Shown here one piece after another: positions 1 to 10,791 of a stretch of 64,000 nucleotides of DNA. The stretch comes from Lachancea thermotolerans CBS 6340 (taxonomy: Eukaryota > Ascomycota > Saccharomycetes > Saccharomycetales > Saccharomycetaceae). The position numbers were made by a program, and so were the translations under genes. The notes beneath the pieces are model-generated. The model saw nothing but the letters and a program-made list of their open reading frames with translations, was not told the origin of the DNA and did not search any database. Where the stretch lies: contig NC_013079.1 of NCBI RefSeq assembly GCF_000142805.1, forward strand, positions 496,001 through 560,000, written 5' to 3'. The stretch's first letter is position 1, and each line of letters opens with the position of its first letter.

Positions 1-1568
1 CTAGACCAGCCTTGATGGTCGCTGGCAGAAGATACGCCTCTGCCAAGGCGCAGCCTACTGAGGTCTCCTCCATCCTGGAGGAGAGAATCAGAGGTGTTTC
101 CGAGGAAACTAACCTGAATGAGACCGGCCGTGTCTTGTCCGTCGGTGACGGTATCGCCCGTGTTTTCGGTTTGAACAACGTGCAGGCCGAGGAGTTGGTC
201 GAGTTCTCTTCCGGTGTGAAGGGTATGGCTCTGAACTTGGAGCCTGGCCAAGTCGGTATTGTGTTGTTCGGTTCCGACAGATTGGTCAAGGAGGGTGAGG
301 TTGTTAAGAGAACAGGTCAGATTGTTGATGTCCCAGTGGGTCCCGACATGCTGGGCAGAGTTGTTGACGCCTTGGGTAACCCAATTGATGGTAAGGGTCC
401 TATCGAAGCTGCTGGCCGTTCCAGAGCTCAGGTCAAGGCCCCAGGTATTTTGCCTAGAAGATCTGTGCACGAGCCTGTTCAGACCGGTCTAAAGGCCGTC
501 GACGCTTTGGTCCCAATCGGTAGAGGTCAAAGAGAGTTGATCATTGGTGACCGTCAGACTGGTAAGACCGCCGTCGCCCTGGACACCATCTTGAACCAGA
601 AGAGATGGAACAACGGCTCCGACGAGAGCAAGAAGCTGTACTGTGTTTACGTCGCTGTTGGTCAAAAGAGATCCACCGTCGCCCAGTTGGTGCAGACCTT
701 GGAGCAGCACGACGCCATGAAGTACACTGTCATCGTCGCCGCCACTGCTTCTGAGGCCGCTCCTCTGCAGTACATTGCTCCTTTCACTGCCGCCGCTATC
801 GGTGAGTGGTTCAGAGACAACGGCAGACACGCCCTGATCGTCTACGACGATTTGTCCAAGCAAGCTGTTGCCTACCGTCAATTGTCTCTGTTGTTGAGAC
901 GTCCTCCTGGTCGTGAGGCTTACCCAGGTGATGTTTTCTACTTGCACTCCAGACTTTTGGAGAGAGCTGCCAAGATGTCCGAGAAGAATGGTGCTGGTTC
1001 TCTGACCGCTTTGCCAGTCATTGAGACCCAGGGTGGTGATGTGTCCGCCTACATTCCAACTAACGTCATTTCCATTACCGATGGCCAAATTTTCTTGGAG
1101 GCTGAGTTGTTCTACAAGGGTATCAGACCTGCTATCAACGTCGGTTTGTCCGTCTCTCGTGTCGGTTCCGCCGCTCAGGTCAAGGCCTTGAAGCAGGTCG
1201 CTGGTTCCTTGAAGCTTTTCTTGGCCCAATACAGAGAAGTCGCTGCCTTCGCTCAGTTCGGTTCTGACTTGGATGCTTCTACCAAGCAAACCCTGGCTAG
1301 AGGTGAGAGATTGACTCAGCTGCTGAAACAGTCCCAATACTCCCCAATGGCTGCCGAAGAGCAAGTCCCACTGATTTACGCCGGTGTTAACGGTTACTTG
1401 GACAACATTGAGCTATCCAGAATTGCCGAGTTCGAGGGCTCTTTCTTGGCCTACTTGAAGTCCAACCACGACGAGATCATCTCCGCCATCAGAGAGAAGG
1501 GTGAGTTGTCCAAGGAGTTGTTGGGTGCCTTGAAATCCGCCACTGAGTCTTTCGTTGCCACTTTCTAA
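1..1568 (+). CDS. ATP1: ATP synthase F1 subunit alpha (5' end cut by window edge)
   Basis: Catalytic-core alpha subunit of the mitochondrial F1Fo ATP synthase in the matrix. The reading frame is open from base 3 to the window edge and reads [17 protein letters not shown] before the mature protein, so the initiator and most of the mitochondrial presequence lie upstream; the in-frame ATG at 15 is internal. Visible are the P-loop GDRQTGKT (about 546-569), the motif [15 protein letters not shown] and the C-terminal [11 protein letters not shown], all nearly identical to S. cerevisiae Atp1 (545 aa; 521 residues are visible here). Codon use is strongly biased as in highly expressed yeast genes, and CTG stands at conserved leucines, so the standard code applies. 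In S. cerevisiae BNA4 and BRN1 follow directly; here CCL1 and YME1 lie between. Identification is very secure. Confidence 0.97.
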   Translation, partial: RPALMVAGRRYASAKAQPTEVSSILEERIRGVSEETNLNETGRVLSVGDGIARVFGLNNVQAEELVEFSSGVKGMALNLEPGQVGIVLFGSDRLVKEGEVVKRTGQIVDVPVGPDMLGRVVDALGNPIDGKGPIEAAGRSRAQVKAPGILPRRSVHEPVQTGLKAVDALVPIGRGQRELIIGDRQTGKTAVALDTILNQKRWNNGSDESKKLYCVYVAVGQKRSTVAQLVQTLEQHDAMKYTVIVAATASEAAPLQYIAPFTAAAIGEWFRDNGRHALIVYDDLSKQAVAYRQLSLLLRRPPGREAYPGDVFYLHSRLLERAAKMSEKNGAGSLTALPVIETQGGDVSAYIPTNVISITDGQIFLEAELFYKGIRPAINVGLSVSRVGSAAQVKALKQVAGSLKLFLAQYREVAAFAQFGSDLDASTKQTLARGERLTQLLKQSQYSPMAAEEQVPLIYAGVNGYLDNIELSRIAEFEGSFLAYLKSNHDEIISAIREKGELSKELLGALKSATESFVATF

Positions 1569-2102
1569 GCTGTGTGCGATGCGCGGAGTCATTGACTGGT
1601 TCTATATGAGGCTGTCGCTCACTGTCGCTCCATTTGGAATATCCAGAGCTCGGCAGAGATCTTTTTACTACAATTTGAATCAAATCAAAACAACTAAGGA
1701 AGCAAGAAAGCATATGACTTTTACGATTGGATGAGTAACCAACTTAAAAATCTAAGTATATACTAAAGACTAGAATATCTTATAATTTGAAGTCTAGTGA
1801 TCTTTATCAACTCTCAGGCTTCTCGATTCGACGCAAGTAGTCCTCGGCACTGCATATCGCGCATTATATTGAACTAAGATTGGATACCATTGGGCTATGC
1901 ACGTGAACGTAGCGCAATTGATTATCACGTGAAGATATATAAAGATTCAATTCGTCATCCTGTCAAGGTGATGATGCTCTTCCATAGATGCCAACACAGC
2001 TCCTCTTTAAATTGGCTTGGTAAATTCCATTTTACGATTCTGGTTACGCATAAGGCACCACCAGTATCGAGGGTATAATTTTTAGGTTCGTTGATTCGGG
2101 AC
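1569..2102. other. Intergenic region ATP1-CCL1
   Basis: ATP1 3' region and CCL1 promoter. Two E-boxes (CACGTG) and a TATA-like TATATAAA at 1936-1943 are visible. The short open frames here have no recognisable product and I see no tRNA or other RNA gene. Confidence 0.6.
1900..1931. promoter_or_regulatory. Pair of CACGTG E-boxes upstream of CCL1
   Basis: CACGTG occurs at 1900-1905 and 1926-1931, about 170-200 bp before the CCL1 start and just ahead of a TATA-like element. The second lies in ATCACGTG, which fits the Cbf1 consensus RTCACRTG. Binding is inferred from the motif only. Confidence 0.4.
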
Positions 2103-3230
2103 ATGACTACTACGCCTAAACCTAGCAATGGTGCTGATGCAAAAGCCAAAGAGCAGGGATCGCTGCGTGTAACCGACGACGATTTATACAGGCATTCGTC
2201 ACAGTATAGAGTATGGTCTTTCACTCCTGAACAACTCACGCAGAGAAGAGCCGAGGTCAATGCAAGAGCTACAGCCAAGATTGAGCAAAATTTGCGAGCA
2301 TTTAGAGAGACCCACCTAGCTCTGACAGCAGAGGAGCTTGCTGCCATAGAAGAAAAGGCAGTGCCTGTGTCTACAGAGGAAGAGCTGTTACTCGTGAGCT
2401 ACTTTGCACGCATGATTTTGTCATTCGCAGGCAAGATGAACCTCCCAACAGAGGTTGCTGCTACAGCAGTATCATTTTTCCGAAAGTTCTACCTTTCTAA
2501 TTCCGTCTCAGAAATCTCTCCTAAAGAAGTGTTTCACACAGCCCTCTTCTTTTCCTGTAAATCTGAGAACTACTTCATTGGTGTCGAGTCCTTTGCCAAG
2601 AAAGCAAAGACTAACCCCAGTGCAGTTTTAAAGCATGAGTTCAAACTTTTAGAAAGCCTGAACTTTACCCTTATGAACCACCACCCCTACAAAGCCTTAC
2701 ATGGTTTTTTCTTGGACATTCAAAGTGTTTTGGCTGGTAAGGTTGATATGAACTATATGGGTCAAGTTTACACGGACTGCAAGAAAATAATTACAGATGC
2801 TTTGCTCACAGATGCCGTGTATTTTTATTCGCCGCCTCAAATAACGCTGGCCGCGCTGTTGATTGCTGACGAAGCACTGACGATGAGATACCTGCAGATG
2901 AAGTTTATGATTACCGAAGAAGGTCCCACTGAAAACTCACAAGGTGAGAAACAAGATTCCAAAGAGGGTGCTTCGATCTCTATTCCAGGACAAAAGCTCC
3001 TCGAGATTATAAAAGAATGTAAAGAAATTATTTCCAACAAGGTTGCCCCGCCTAAGGAGGATGCTGTAAAGGTGACAGCAAAGATACATTACAGCCAAAA
3101 TCCACTCACAGTACTCGATCGCCTGAAGAGGCAGAGGGAGTCTAATAGCACTGGAGCTACTCCTGGACAAACACCAATACCAGAAGATAGTCAGACAAAA
3201 AGGCCAAAGACTGATGGGGCAACAAATTGA
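2103..3230 (+). CDS. CCL1: Cyclin H-type subunit of TFIIK (partner of Kin28)
   Basis: Cyclin that activates the Kin28 kinase within TFIIH; the kinase phosphorylates the RNA polymerase II C-terminal domain in the nucleus. The protein is 375 aa (S. cerevisiae Ccl1 393). The N-terminus carries the family signature around DDDLYRHSSQYRVWSFT, followed by a cyclin fold from about residue 85 to 250 with the stretches FFRKFYL, FFSCKSENYF and KHEFKLLESLNF. The charged C-terminal tail ends in RPKTDGATN. The ATG at 2103 is chosen; the frame extends only four codons further to a TTG. It converges with YME1 197 bp away, the same neighbour pair as YPR025C/YPR024W in S. cerevisiae, which supports the call. 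Confidence 0.93.
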   Translation: MTTTPKPSNGADAKAKEQGSLRVTDDDLYRHSSQYRVWSFTPEQLTQRRAEVNARATAKIEQNLRAFRETHLALTAEELAAIEEKAVPVSTEEELLLVSYFARMILSFAGKMNLPTEVAATAVSFFRKFYLSNSVSEISPKEVFHTALFFSCKSENYFIGVESFAKKAKTNPSAVLKHEFKLLESLNFTLMNHHPYKALHGFFLDIQSVLAGKVDMNYMGQVYTDCKKIITDALLTDAVYFYSPPQITLAALLIADEALTMRYLQMKFMITEEGPTENSQGEKQDSKEGASISIPGQKLLEIIKECKEIISNKVAPPKEDAVKVTAKIHYSQNPLTVLDRLKRQRESNSTGATPGQTPIPEDSQTKRPKTDGATN

Positions 3231-3427
3231 AATAAAAGCATATAAAGGAGAATTAGTGGTTAGTCGTTCAATTCGTTTCTATTTACAAATGCTTGTGAAT
3301 TAGTACACAGTATATTGTCTTAATCTAAGGTCCGGAGGGAAACCACTCAACCCAGATGTTAATGCAGGAAAGAAGTATGAACTTGCGCGTCAAACGAAAG
3401 TCCATCAAAAAGGTAAGGATGAAGCAT

Positions 3428-5662
3428 TCACGCCTTTATCAAAACGGGAACCTTAGATTTGTCTCCGAGCTCCTTTCTTTCATCACTGTCCGGTCCTTCT
3501 ATAACTTTGTTTGTCATCATCTTGGCTTTAGAGAGAGGCTCTCCTTTACAAACTAGGTCCATTTCCTTGGAGTCAAGCGTCTCGTACTCCACAAGGCCTT
3601 GCGCCAACCTATGTAGTTCCTTACTCCTTTCATTCAAAAGTTTCCGAGTTCTCTCTTCCGACGCTTTCAAAACTTCGATGACCTCGTTATCCGCGATATC
3701 CCTGATCTTCCCTGACCAGCTCTCCCATTTGTCTGCTAGATTCACAGGGCCAACTTGCTCGCTCATACCATATTGTGTGATCATAGCTCTAGCTGTGTTA
3801 GTGGCGCCTTGCAGGTCAGACCCGCAGCCGCTTGTAGTATTCTCTTTCCCGTAGATAATTTCTTCCGCAATTTTGCCACCCATGCAGACATCAAGACGAG
3901 CCAAACATTCTTTCTTGGTGATGTCGACTTTGTCCATCTCAGGCAATTGAAACGTGATACCCAAGGCTCTGCCTCTGGGCAAAATCGTGGCTTTGTACAA
4001 CGGCGTTGCACCAGGGGTGTACATGGCCATAATGGCATGGCCCGCTTCATGAAATGCAGTCGCCTTTCTGGTGGCCTCTGTTAGCACCATAGTTTTTCTC
4101 TCTGCACCCATCAAAATCTTGTCTTTTGCCCATTCAAAGTGGTTCATATCAACTGCAATAGCATTCTGTTGGCAAGCATACACTGCGGCCTGGTTGACCA
4201 AATTCATCAGTTCTGCACCAGAAAGACCTGGTGTGCCTCTCGCAATGATAGTGGGATCCACATCTGACGCTAGAGTGACTTTCTTCATGTGATGCTTCAA
4301 AATGTCAGTACGTCCACGCACGTCAGGCAAGTCCACGTTCACAACTTTATCAAATCTCCCTGGTCTAGTCAAAGCTTTATCCAATGATTCAGGGAAATTA
4401 GTGGCTCCAATGATAATAATACCCGAGCTCTGGGAGAAACCGTCGAGCTCAACAAGCAGCTGATTAAGTGTTTGTTTTGCGTATGCTTGATCTTTTGGGT
4501 TCCTCTTGCCACCAATTGCGTCGAGTTCGTCAATGAATACAATTGCAGGGGCTCTTGCCCTTGCTTGGGAAAATAGTTCACGAATGCGCTTTGCGCCCAC
4601 TCCCACGTACACCTCGTCGAATTCAGATCCTGACATGAAAAAGAAGTCAACGCCTGCTTCGCCTGCAGTAGCTCTTGCCAACAAAGTCTTACCCGTTCCT
4701 GGGGGTCCTGTTAGAAGCACACCTTTTGGTAGTTTGCCACCGAGAGACTCGTACTTGGTAGGATCTTTAAGGAAGTCAACGATCTCTTCTAATTCTGCGC
4801 GAGCTTCATCACACCCACGAACATCATCGAATTTGACATTAGTCTTGGCAACATCAACGGATTTGTCTGCAACCTCGGAAGATTTCAAAAGTGTCGTATT
4901 TTCAGTAATGTATTTGAAGCCTTCTGTGACTCCATAAGTGACCAGGCCAAATACTACTAGCCACTTTACCCATCTCGACACTATTGTGAATGTCGATTCT
5001 GTGACAACGACATGAATGGGCTCTTTACGCGACCCGAAGTATGGGTTGTAGCCAGTGGCACCACCGGTGGAGGCCGATGCCGTTTGCTTTTGGAACTCGG
5101 CTCCACCTGACGCACTCCCCAGCCGGGAAGTAGTGCCGTTCAACAGGGATTGCTTAACTACCTCGGCATCTGCATGTCTTCCAATTTTTTGCAACGCCTC
5201 CATGTAAAATTTCATACATTCTGGCGAAGAGGCGATTCCGGGTGTCTCGAATCTCGAAACAACATACTGCGGGTAGTCTGATCTCAACAAAAGCCTATAA
5301 AACTCCGCTTGTGCTGTAGGGTTGTTAAGGTCTTTATTGGCTAGCTGCTCATTTTGTGCTAGAATTGCGTGCGAGACTGGGCTCGAATCTGAAGCCTCGC
5401 CGCCTTGTGGGGTGCCTGAGGTATTAGATGCTGCCGCTCCCCCCAAGCTTCCGGGGCCGGCTTGAGATCCTTTTTGCGTGCTGGGGTTGTTGTCCGGCCC
5501 GCTTCCTACGGTAGAGTACCGGTGACGCTGTACAAAGCCTCTCCTCATCAGAAGGGTCCTTCTCATCCCGCACGCTGCAAGGAGCGGCAGTCTAGATGCT
5601 ATGGGTCTAATGATCCCACCATTAATTAAAAGCGAGTTCACTATAACTCTCGAAAGACTCAT
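3428..5662 (-). CDS. YME1: Mitochondrial i-AAA protease
   Basis: ATP-dependent zinc metalloprotease of the inner membrane facing the intermembrane space, which degrades unassembled or damaged proteins. The protein is 744 aa (S. cerevisiae 747). Order of parts: Arg-rich presequence; the YME1-specific N-terminal domain with QYVVSRFETPGIASSPEC; one membrane span near WVKWLVVFGLVTYGV; the AAA domain with Walker A GPPGTGKT (about residue 319) and Walker B VFIDELDAIGG; second region of homology TRPGRFDK; peptidase motif HEAGH (about residue 540); C-terminal helical domain. The start is the ATG at 5662; the frame extends seven codons to a TTG that matches nothing in the family. No catalytic residue is missing. 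Confidence 0.97.
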   Translation of the reverse strand: MSLSRVIVNSLLINGGIIRPIASRLPLLAACGMRRTLLMRRGFVQRHRYSTVGSGPDNNPSTQKGSQAGPGSLGGAAASNTSGTPQGGEASDSSPVSHAILAQNEQLANKDLNNPTAQAEFYRLLLRSDYPQYVVSRFETPGIASSPECMKFYMEALQKIGRHADAEVVKQSLLNGTTSRLGSASGGAEFQKQTASASTGGATGYNPYFGSRKEPIHVVVTESTFTIVSRWVKWLVVFGLVTYGVTEGFKYITENTTLLKSSEVADKSVDVAKTNVKFDDVRGCDEARAELEEIVDFLKDPTKYESLGGKLPKGVLLTGPPGTGKTLLARATAGEAGVDFFFMSGSEFDEVYVGVGAKRIRELFSQARARAPAIVFIDELDAIGGKRNPKDQAYAKQTLNQLLVELDGFSQSSGIIIIGATNFPESLDKALTRPGRFDKVVNVDLPDVRGRTDILKHHMKKVTLASDVDPTIIARGTPGLSGAELMNLVNQAAVYACQQNAIAVDMNHFEWAKDKILMGAERKTMVLTEATRKATAFHEAGHAIMAMYTPGATPLYKATILPRGRALGITFQLPEMDKVDITKKECLARLDVCMGGKIAEEIIYGKENTTSGCGSDLQGATNTARAMITQYGMSEQVGPVNLADKWESWSGKIRDIADNEVIEVLKASEERTRKLLNERSKELHRLAQGLVEYETLDSKEMDLVCKGEPLSKAKMMTNKVIEGPDSDERKELGDKSKVPVLIKA

Positions 5663-6172
5663 GGTGATTAAACCAGACGCCAAAACTTTTCAAACACAAG
5701 TCTTGATCGCCTGCTTTTTTGGCAAATACCAATAATGTCGGTGTGAGTGTGACAAAGTCAAGTGGCAAATTTTTAATCCTTTAAAAGCATACTTTTGGAC
5801 GAAGGGTTAAATAGGTTAAGTTCGTCAACTTGGAAGGGCCTTTATTACAAGTCTTGTAATTATTCTGTCATCAATACAATAGCAGTCCTCAGAAACACTG
5901 TCTTGAAAAGTACGTAAATACAAAAATAGACAGCGATATGCCTATATGCAATATTACAAAATGCCCAATTCTGTGATATGTAAGAAACAATCACTAGGGA
6001 AGGAATGCATCAAGCAACCCCTCCATTAGCTACATCGGGCCAACATGCTTGTTCATGGATCCCTTCGCGAAAAGCGTACCGAGATGCAAACAGCTAAGGG
6101 TTCATTTTCGGTACCGCGGAGGCTTGAAGAAAGAGACCGTAAACATGCGTGCCGAATTAGGGTGCTATTAGA
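5663..6172. other. Intergenic region YME1-BRN1
   Basis: Holds the YME1 promoter (right to left) and the BRN1 3' region. AT-rich with no recognisable gene or RNA; no tRNA A/B-box pair was seen. Confidence 0.5.
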
Positions 6173-8476
6173 CTACGTGTTGTCTTTCTCAGCCTGAAAT
6201 TCAACCGCTAAATCTGTGAAATCCTCAGTTGGATTTATTTCAAACCCATGTTCATTAGCCAAGTGGAGGAGGCAGATGAAACAGAAACTCGTGGACAAGT
6301 CCTTTTTTCTCTCGCCATTGTACATAGTGCTGATGTTCTCAGCTATGTCAGTAAACTTGAGGGTCGACCGCCCCGCAGCATCCTCTTCATTCACTTGTTG
6401 TTCACTGTTCTCCTTCTGTTGGGCTTGGAGGGTTGTGCTTATAGACTTCCAGATGTTGTCCTTCAAACGTTTGACGTCAACTTTCTTTGACACTCGAGAA
6501 TAGGTGACTTTACCCTCTGGCATGCCAAATGGCTGTGTTAAGCCAGCAGAGCCTCCCGGGGGCGGATCTATAGAGCCAGAGTCGAACTCGTCGAGAGCCT
6601 CGCTTCCGAAAGCCTGGTTAAAATCGACCTCGCCATCATCAAACGGATTTTGCAAACCTGCGGTCATATCTGGCCGGTCTATCTCTTCTTCCATGACGTT
6701 CTTCTCTTGTTCCCTCATTTGGTAGTTTTGGGCCCAGAAATTTTGGTCAGCAAGCTCTGCAACTTGACTGTCCTCATGCGCATCAATTTCGTCGAACTTT
6801 AGAATTCCGCCTGGCCGCTGGTTGTCGGCTTTCGATTTTCTGTGAGAGAAAAAGCTCATATGCTGTTGCGGCTTAATAAAAAGCCTTGTAACCTTCTGTG
6901 TCGAAAACTGATAATCATCAGGAAGCAAGTAGCGGGTGGGATTTGTTCGCAGTTTTTGGGGCATTTCTATATTTGCCTTCCTTTTGTTATCGAATATCTG
7001 TTCTTCAATGTTATTAAAATTAAAGAAGTCAAGCGTGAACTTCTGCTTAGGAGGCTTTTTGGGCTTGTTGGTATCTCTTCCTTTTTCGCTGCCTTGCGCA
7101 TCGCCATGGGTATCGTTTGTCGCATTATCGTTTGTTTTTGGTAGGAATCGGTCCTTAAAATTTCGGACTTTCCAGTGCTCGCGACCCCTCCAACTTTTCT
7201 TCATGGTCTCATCAAAGTATGCCATAACATCACGATCCATAACGGCCGTTATAGGGTCAACGGTCGATCTATCGCCATCAGTGGCCCCTGAATGATCGCC
7301 GACGGGATCATCTATCTGGTCGTCCTCCATAGCACCAGCGTCTTCGTAAAGGCCAGCGTCAGCGCCAAGGCTGCCGTCATCATGGAGGTCATAACTCGCG
7401 CCTTCGTCCTCCTGTGGATCAGGAATAGCGCTTTGTAGATCTTTCTCCGTCAGGAAGTTATCAAACTTGCTATTGACATCGTCAATAAAAGATTTGGCCT
7501 TGTTGATGTCTTCAACAACATCCTTCAAGCTTTTCATCGAAGGGCAAATTTCTGCTTCATTTATTAACTTGAAATCGATGAAGTCCATGCCCAGCGCCAG
7601 GATCTCATCTTCCACATCTATAGTTTCATGATCAGAACCATGATTGGTACTCATATTCGAATCATGCGAGTTCGATGCTTGTTCTACGGGCCCAGATCCT
7701 CCCAGCACTGACCCTTCAGCTTCCTCATGCGAAGAGTCGGACACTACAGAATCTTCATCCATCTCTCCTGATATATTCGAAGTCTCGTGTTGCTCAACTA
7801 AATCAGGTTTCCCAGAGTTTCTTTGGCTGTGACTTGCTGTTGCATCAAAAACAACTCTAGCAGAACTATCAATGTGAAGAGTGTTGAGTAAAAGGCTCTT
7901 GGCACCACCTTCGTCAAAGTCAGCCAAAGCTTTCTTGAAAAGAGGGTCAATGCTAAGTTCTTGGTCGAGCTCCCTCATTCGAAGAGTCTCAAAATCTACC
8001 AGCGTAGTCTCTAACACGCGATTGTAATTTCGTTTTCGGCTTGTGGTGTCAACTTCATTGGATATTGGCAGGCCTGTGCTGGGATCTATTGTTACTCCTC
8101 CTTCAACAACGTTCTCTATCGTCTTAGCTCCCTCTGCACCACTCTCATCGTCGCCTTGTTGTTGTTGGTTTTTACGTTGTGCGAGACCACTGAGCAAAAT
8201 GCCTGTTTCATTAGCGACCGAATCCACTCTGGAGGAGTAGATCTTGACACACCCGTCTAGAGTTGCAGAAGCTTTCTGGAAGTTGATGTTATCCTCTGCA
8301 TCTTTGAGTACATTCAAGTCATGAAAGTAATCTATAAGTGCAAAGTTCCAGCTGTTCCTGGAATTAATTTTATTGTCGGTAGCCATTTTGATCCATTGTT
8401 CAAAGTTGGCCATCATAGTGGACTTGTTTGTGAAAAGTCCCCTATCATCATCGTCCGCCACTATCGTATCAGCCAT
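6173..8476 (-). CDS. BRN1: Condensin kleisin subunit (barren/CAP-H)
   Basis: Kleisin that bridges the Smc2/Smc4 heads in condensin, for mitotic chromosome compaction and rDNA segregation. The N-terminal family signature is LFTNKSTMMANFEQWIKMA, followed by NSWNFALIDYFHDLNVLKDAEDN broken over the same region; then a long acidic middle and the C-terminal winged-helix segment. Length is 767 aa from the ATG at 8476 (S. cerevisiae 754). The frame stays open to another ATG at 8551, adding 25 residues that do not resemble the family. I prefer 8476 because it leaves 12 residues before LFTNKSTMM, close to the 18 of yeast Brn1, and leaves 157 bp rather than 82 bp downstream of BNA4 for a promoter. BNA4 lies directly upstream on the same strand, as in S. 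cerevisiae. Confidence 0.93.
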   Translation of the reverse strand: MADTIVADDDDRGLFTNKSTMMANFEQWIKMATDNKINSRNSWNFALIDYFHDLNVLKDAEDNINFQKASATLDGCVKIYSSRVDSVANETGILLSGLAQRKNQQQQGDDESGAEGAKTIENVVEGGVTIDPSTGLPISNEVDTTSRKRNYNRVLETTLVDFETLRMRELDQELSIDPLFKKALADFDEGGAKSLLLNTLHIDSSARVVFDATASHSQRNSGKPDLVEQHETSNISGEMDEDSVVSDSSHEEAEGSVLGGSGPVEQASNSHDSNMSTNHGSDHETIDVEDEILALGMDFIDFKLINEAEICPSMKSLKDVVEDINKAKSFIDDVNSKFDNFLTEKDLQSAIPDPQEDEGASYDLHDDGSLGADAGLYEDAGAMEDDQIDDPVGDHSGATDGDRSTVDPITAVMDRDVMAYFDETMKKSWRGREHWKVRNFKDRFLPKTNDNATNDTHGDAQGSEKGRDTNKPKKPPKQKFTLDFFNFNNIEEQIFDNKRKANIEMPQKLRTNPTRYLLPDDYQFSTQKVTRLFIKPQQHMSFFSHRKSKADNQRPGGILKFDEIDAHEDSQVAELADQNFWAQNYQMREQEKNVMEEEIDRPDMTAGLQNPFDDGEVDFNQAFGSEALDEFDSGSIDPPPGGSAGLTQPFGMPEGKVTYSRVSKKVDVKRLKDNIWKSISTTLQAQQKENSEQQVNEEDAAGRSTLKFTDIAENISTMYNGERKKDLSTSFCFICLLHLANEHGFEINPTEDFTDLAVEFQAEKDNT

Positions 8477-8633
8477 GATGGTCCTAATGCTACTTGGCGT
8501 ATTCCCGAAGCCTCTTACTAGGACTGCTTGGTACAAGACGTTTAATGCCATCGCGAGTTTCCAAAGTGTTTACATGTCTATTGTTTCGTTCATTATGATA
8601 TATACATATTGATGTGATGTGGTCCAACGCCTG

Positions 8634-10025
8634 TCACTTGCGGTTCTTCAGGGCCCTCCTCAAGACCTTGTAAAGGCCTAGGCCTCCCAACGAGGTGAGT
8701 GCAAGTATGAAGGCCTGCAAGTACGCCAGGATCTTTTTTTGTCTTTGTTCAATCTGGATTGCCTTGTGATAAGGAATATCGGCTCTGAAGGAAACCATGG
8801 TATATAATGGAAGCCACCTATCCTTCAAAACCCTGCCAAGTAGGGTATCAAGCTTCTTGCGCAAAAGATAGAGGTTTGAGATAACTCCGTGTGACATCTC
8901 TTTGTAATTATTTTTCGCGAGCTTGATGATAGATACAAGGTCAGTGTGCCTTTTGGAGCTGTATTCCTCAAAGGCAGCAGCGCGGTTTCCTGAGTGCTTG
9001 TCGAGCAGCTGCATCAATACTCTCACATCTTCGAACCCACAGTTCATTCCCTGTCCGTAGAACGGAACCATGGAGTGGGCAGCATCGCCTAAGATTATAG
9101 CCCTTCCTTGAGATAAGTGATATGGGCTGCACTCGACGCACATCAAAGCACCGCGCGGATGGTTCTCAAAAGCATCCACAGCCTGTTTGAGTCCAATAAT
9201 TTCGACAGCATCAGGGAAGTTATTAGTGAGGAAGTCCTGGATCTTCGAACGGGTGTCGAGACCTTCAACAAGAGACCAAGGTCCGAAAAAAGTTGAGGTG
9301 AAGGATCCGTCTCCGTTGGCGAGTGCAATCAGCATGTAGTTGCCACGCGGCCAGATGTGCAGGTGGTTGGGTGATATGGCGAATTTGCCGTTAAACTTGG
9401 GATTGTGCTCTTTAGCTGGCGGCACGTAAAGTTCGATGTAGCAACAGTCAATGTATTCTTGCGAGAAGTCCATTCTGAGCTCACGCTGCATCTGGGAACG
9501 CGTGGAAGAGTAGGCACCGTCGCACCCGAGCACAAAGTCGAAAGCGTACTCCTTAGCGGCAGAAGCTGCGTTCGTTGTGAATACGCATGTCTGCTTTGCA
9601 TTGGGGGTAAATTTGATCTGAGACAGTTTATGACCAAATTTTAGTGCAACGTTCTGCAGGTTGTCAACCTCATCAAGCAAACTATTGTTGAGAACGCCGC
9701 GATCGATGGAGTTAATACATTCACCGAACAGCCCGTAGTTCTGAGCCTCCTGGTGGCCCCTGAGATTGTGAATCATGCGGCCTTGCATTGGAATGATATC
9801 TTTCAGTACCCGCTTGCTGATTCCTTTGTCAACGTATTCTAAAGACGTGATGCCTCTAGCTGAGATTGCAAGGTTGATAGATCTTAAATTTCTGTCCTGT
9901 GTCGTCGCGAGTCTTGGGTCTAATCGGTAATCAAAAAGAGTGACTTCATATCCTCTCTTAGCAAGAGCAACGGCAGCGAGACACCCCACAAGCCCTGCGC
10001 CAATAACTGCAACCGTCTCAGGCAT
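8634..10025 (-). CDS. BNA4: Kynurenine 3-monooxygenase
   Basis: FAD- and NADPH-dependent hydroxylation of L-kynurenine to 3-hydroxykynurenine in de novo NAD synthesis from tryptophan, at the mitochondrial outer membrane. The protein is 463 aa (family about 460-480). Visible: the dinucleotide-binding motif VIGAGLVG at residues 7-14, the DG motif [10 protein letters not shown] (about 168), the second FAD motif [20 protein letters not shown] (about 310-329), and a C-terminal hydrophobic anchor [16 protein letters not shown] followed by Arg/Lys. The start ATG at 10025 places the FAD motif at the expected distance. BRN1 follows 157 bp downstream on the same strand. The gene appears intact. Confidence 0.96.
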   Translation of the reverse strand: MPETVAVIGAGLVGCLAAVALAKRGYEVTLFDYRLDPRLATTQDRNLRSINLAISARGITSLEYVDKGISKRVLKDIIPMQGRMIHNLRGHQEAQNYGLFGECINSIDRGVLNNSLLDEVDNLQNVALKFGHKLSQIKFTPNAKQTCVFTTNAASAAKEYAFDFVLGCDGAYSSTRSQMQRELRMDFSQEYIDCCYIELYVPPAKEHNPKFNGKFAISPNHLHIWPRGNYMLIALANGDGSFTSTFFGPWSLVEGLDTRSKIQDFLTNNFPDAVEIIGLKQAVDAFENHPRGALMCVECSPYHLSQGRAIILGDAAHSMVPFYGQGMNCGFEDVRVLMQLLDKHSGNRAAAFEEYSSKRHTDLVSIIKLAKNNYKEMSHGVISNLYLLRKKLDTLLGRVLKDRWLPLYTMVSFRADIPYHKAIQIEQRQKKILAYLQAFILALTSLGGLGLYKVLRRALKNRK

Positions 10026-10791
10026 CTATTCTATAGTTTATTGGTCTTAATGGTCTTTGTCAGTTTGAAAGAAGGTCAGGCGACGGCGACAACTATTATA
10101 AGTACATGAGAGCCTGAAAAAAACCAACGATCACATATAACGGAGTTAACTTCTTCAGCGGCTAATGAGTCGATAAATGAAGGAACAATAGAGCTGTCCT
10201 CTTCTTTGAGAGCGTGCTTCCACAGGAGATATCAAAATTATTGGCTAACATGGACCCCGTTGTGTTGACACGGCAGATTGCCCGCTCTCTAGGTACCAGA
10301 ATACGCGAATCGAGACCCGTTAATGCATTTCCGCATGCTACAGGAAGTTCTAGCGCGTCAGTGCTTGTTTCGAGTCAAAGAGCATATTCCATACCGTAGA
10401 ACATCTTATGAACTACGTGTCACTCGACCAAGCTTAAGATTATGTATGTTTTGTAGTACCAAGATGGTCAAGCGAGTGCCAGTGAATCCTCAGGTCGATC
10501 AAGAACTGACCCTCAAGTTTGTAGTAAAATGTCAGAAAACACAATAAAAATAAACTAATAGACACAGTAATTACTTTAATATCATAACAGAGGTTGTTTT
10601 TTTTTTTTCTCAAATAGATTATTGCATTGTTCAGCTCTCGAGATTAAACCCAAACTATTGCCGTTTTCGGGGTTTTATCAAGCGCCGATTAACAAAGGGA
10701 TGGGACAGTAGCTTTGTGAACGCTACAATGAATGCGATATTAGCAGCGAATTGTATTGACTCGCATATGGGGGGGGGATGAAAAGGCATAA
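10026..10791. other. Intergenic region BNA4-transporter
   Basis: BNA4 promoter side plus the 3' region of the transporter gene. It contains two overlapping plus-strand open frames (10214-10399 and 10323-10547) that I do not recognise, a run of T at about 10597-10608, and a run of nine G at 10769-10777 just outside the transporter stop. No convincing RNA gene was seen. Confidence 0.5.

Noticed and set aside
489-1364. 291-codon frame antisense to ATP1
   Set aside because: Shadow of strongly biased ATP1 codons.
10769-10777. Run of nine G as a sequencing or assembly fault
   Set aside because: It lies outside coding sequence, so nothing in the window shows an error.
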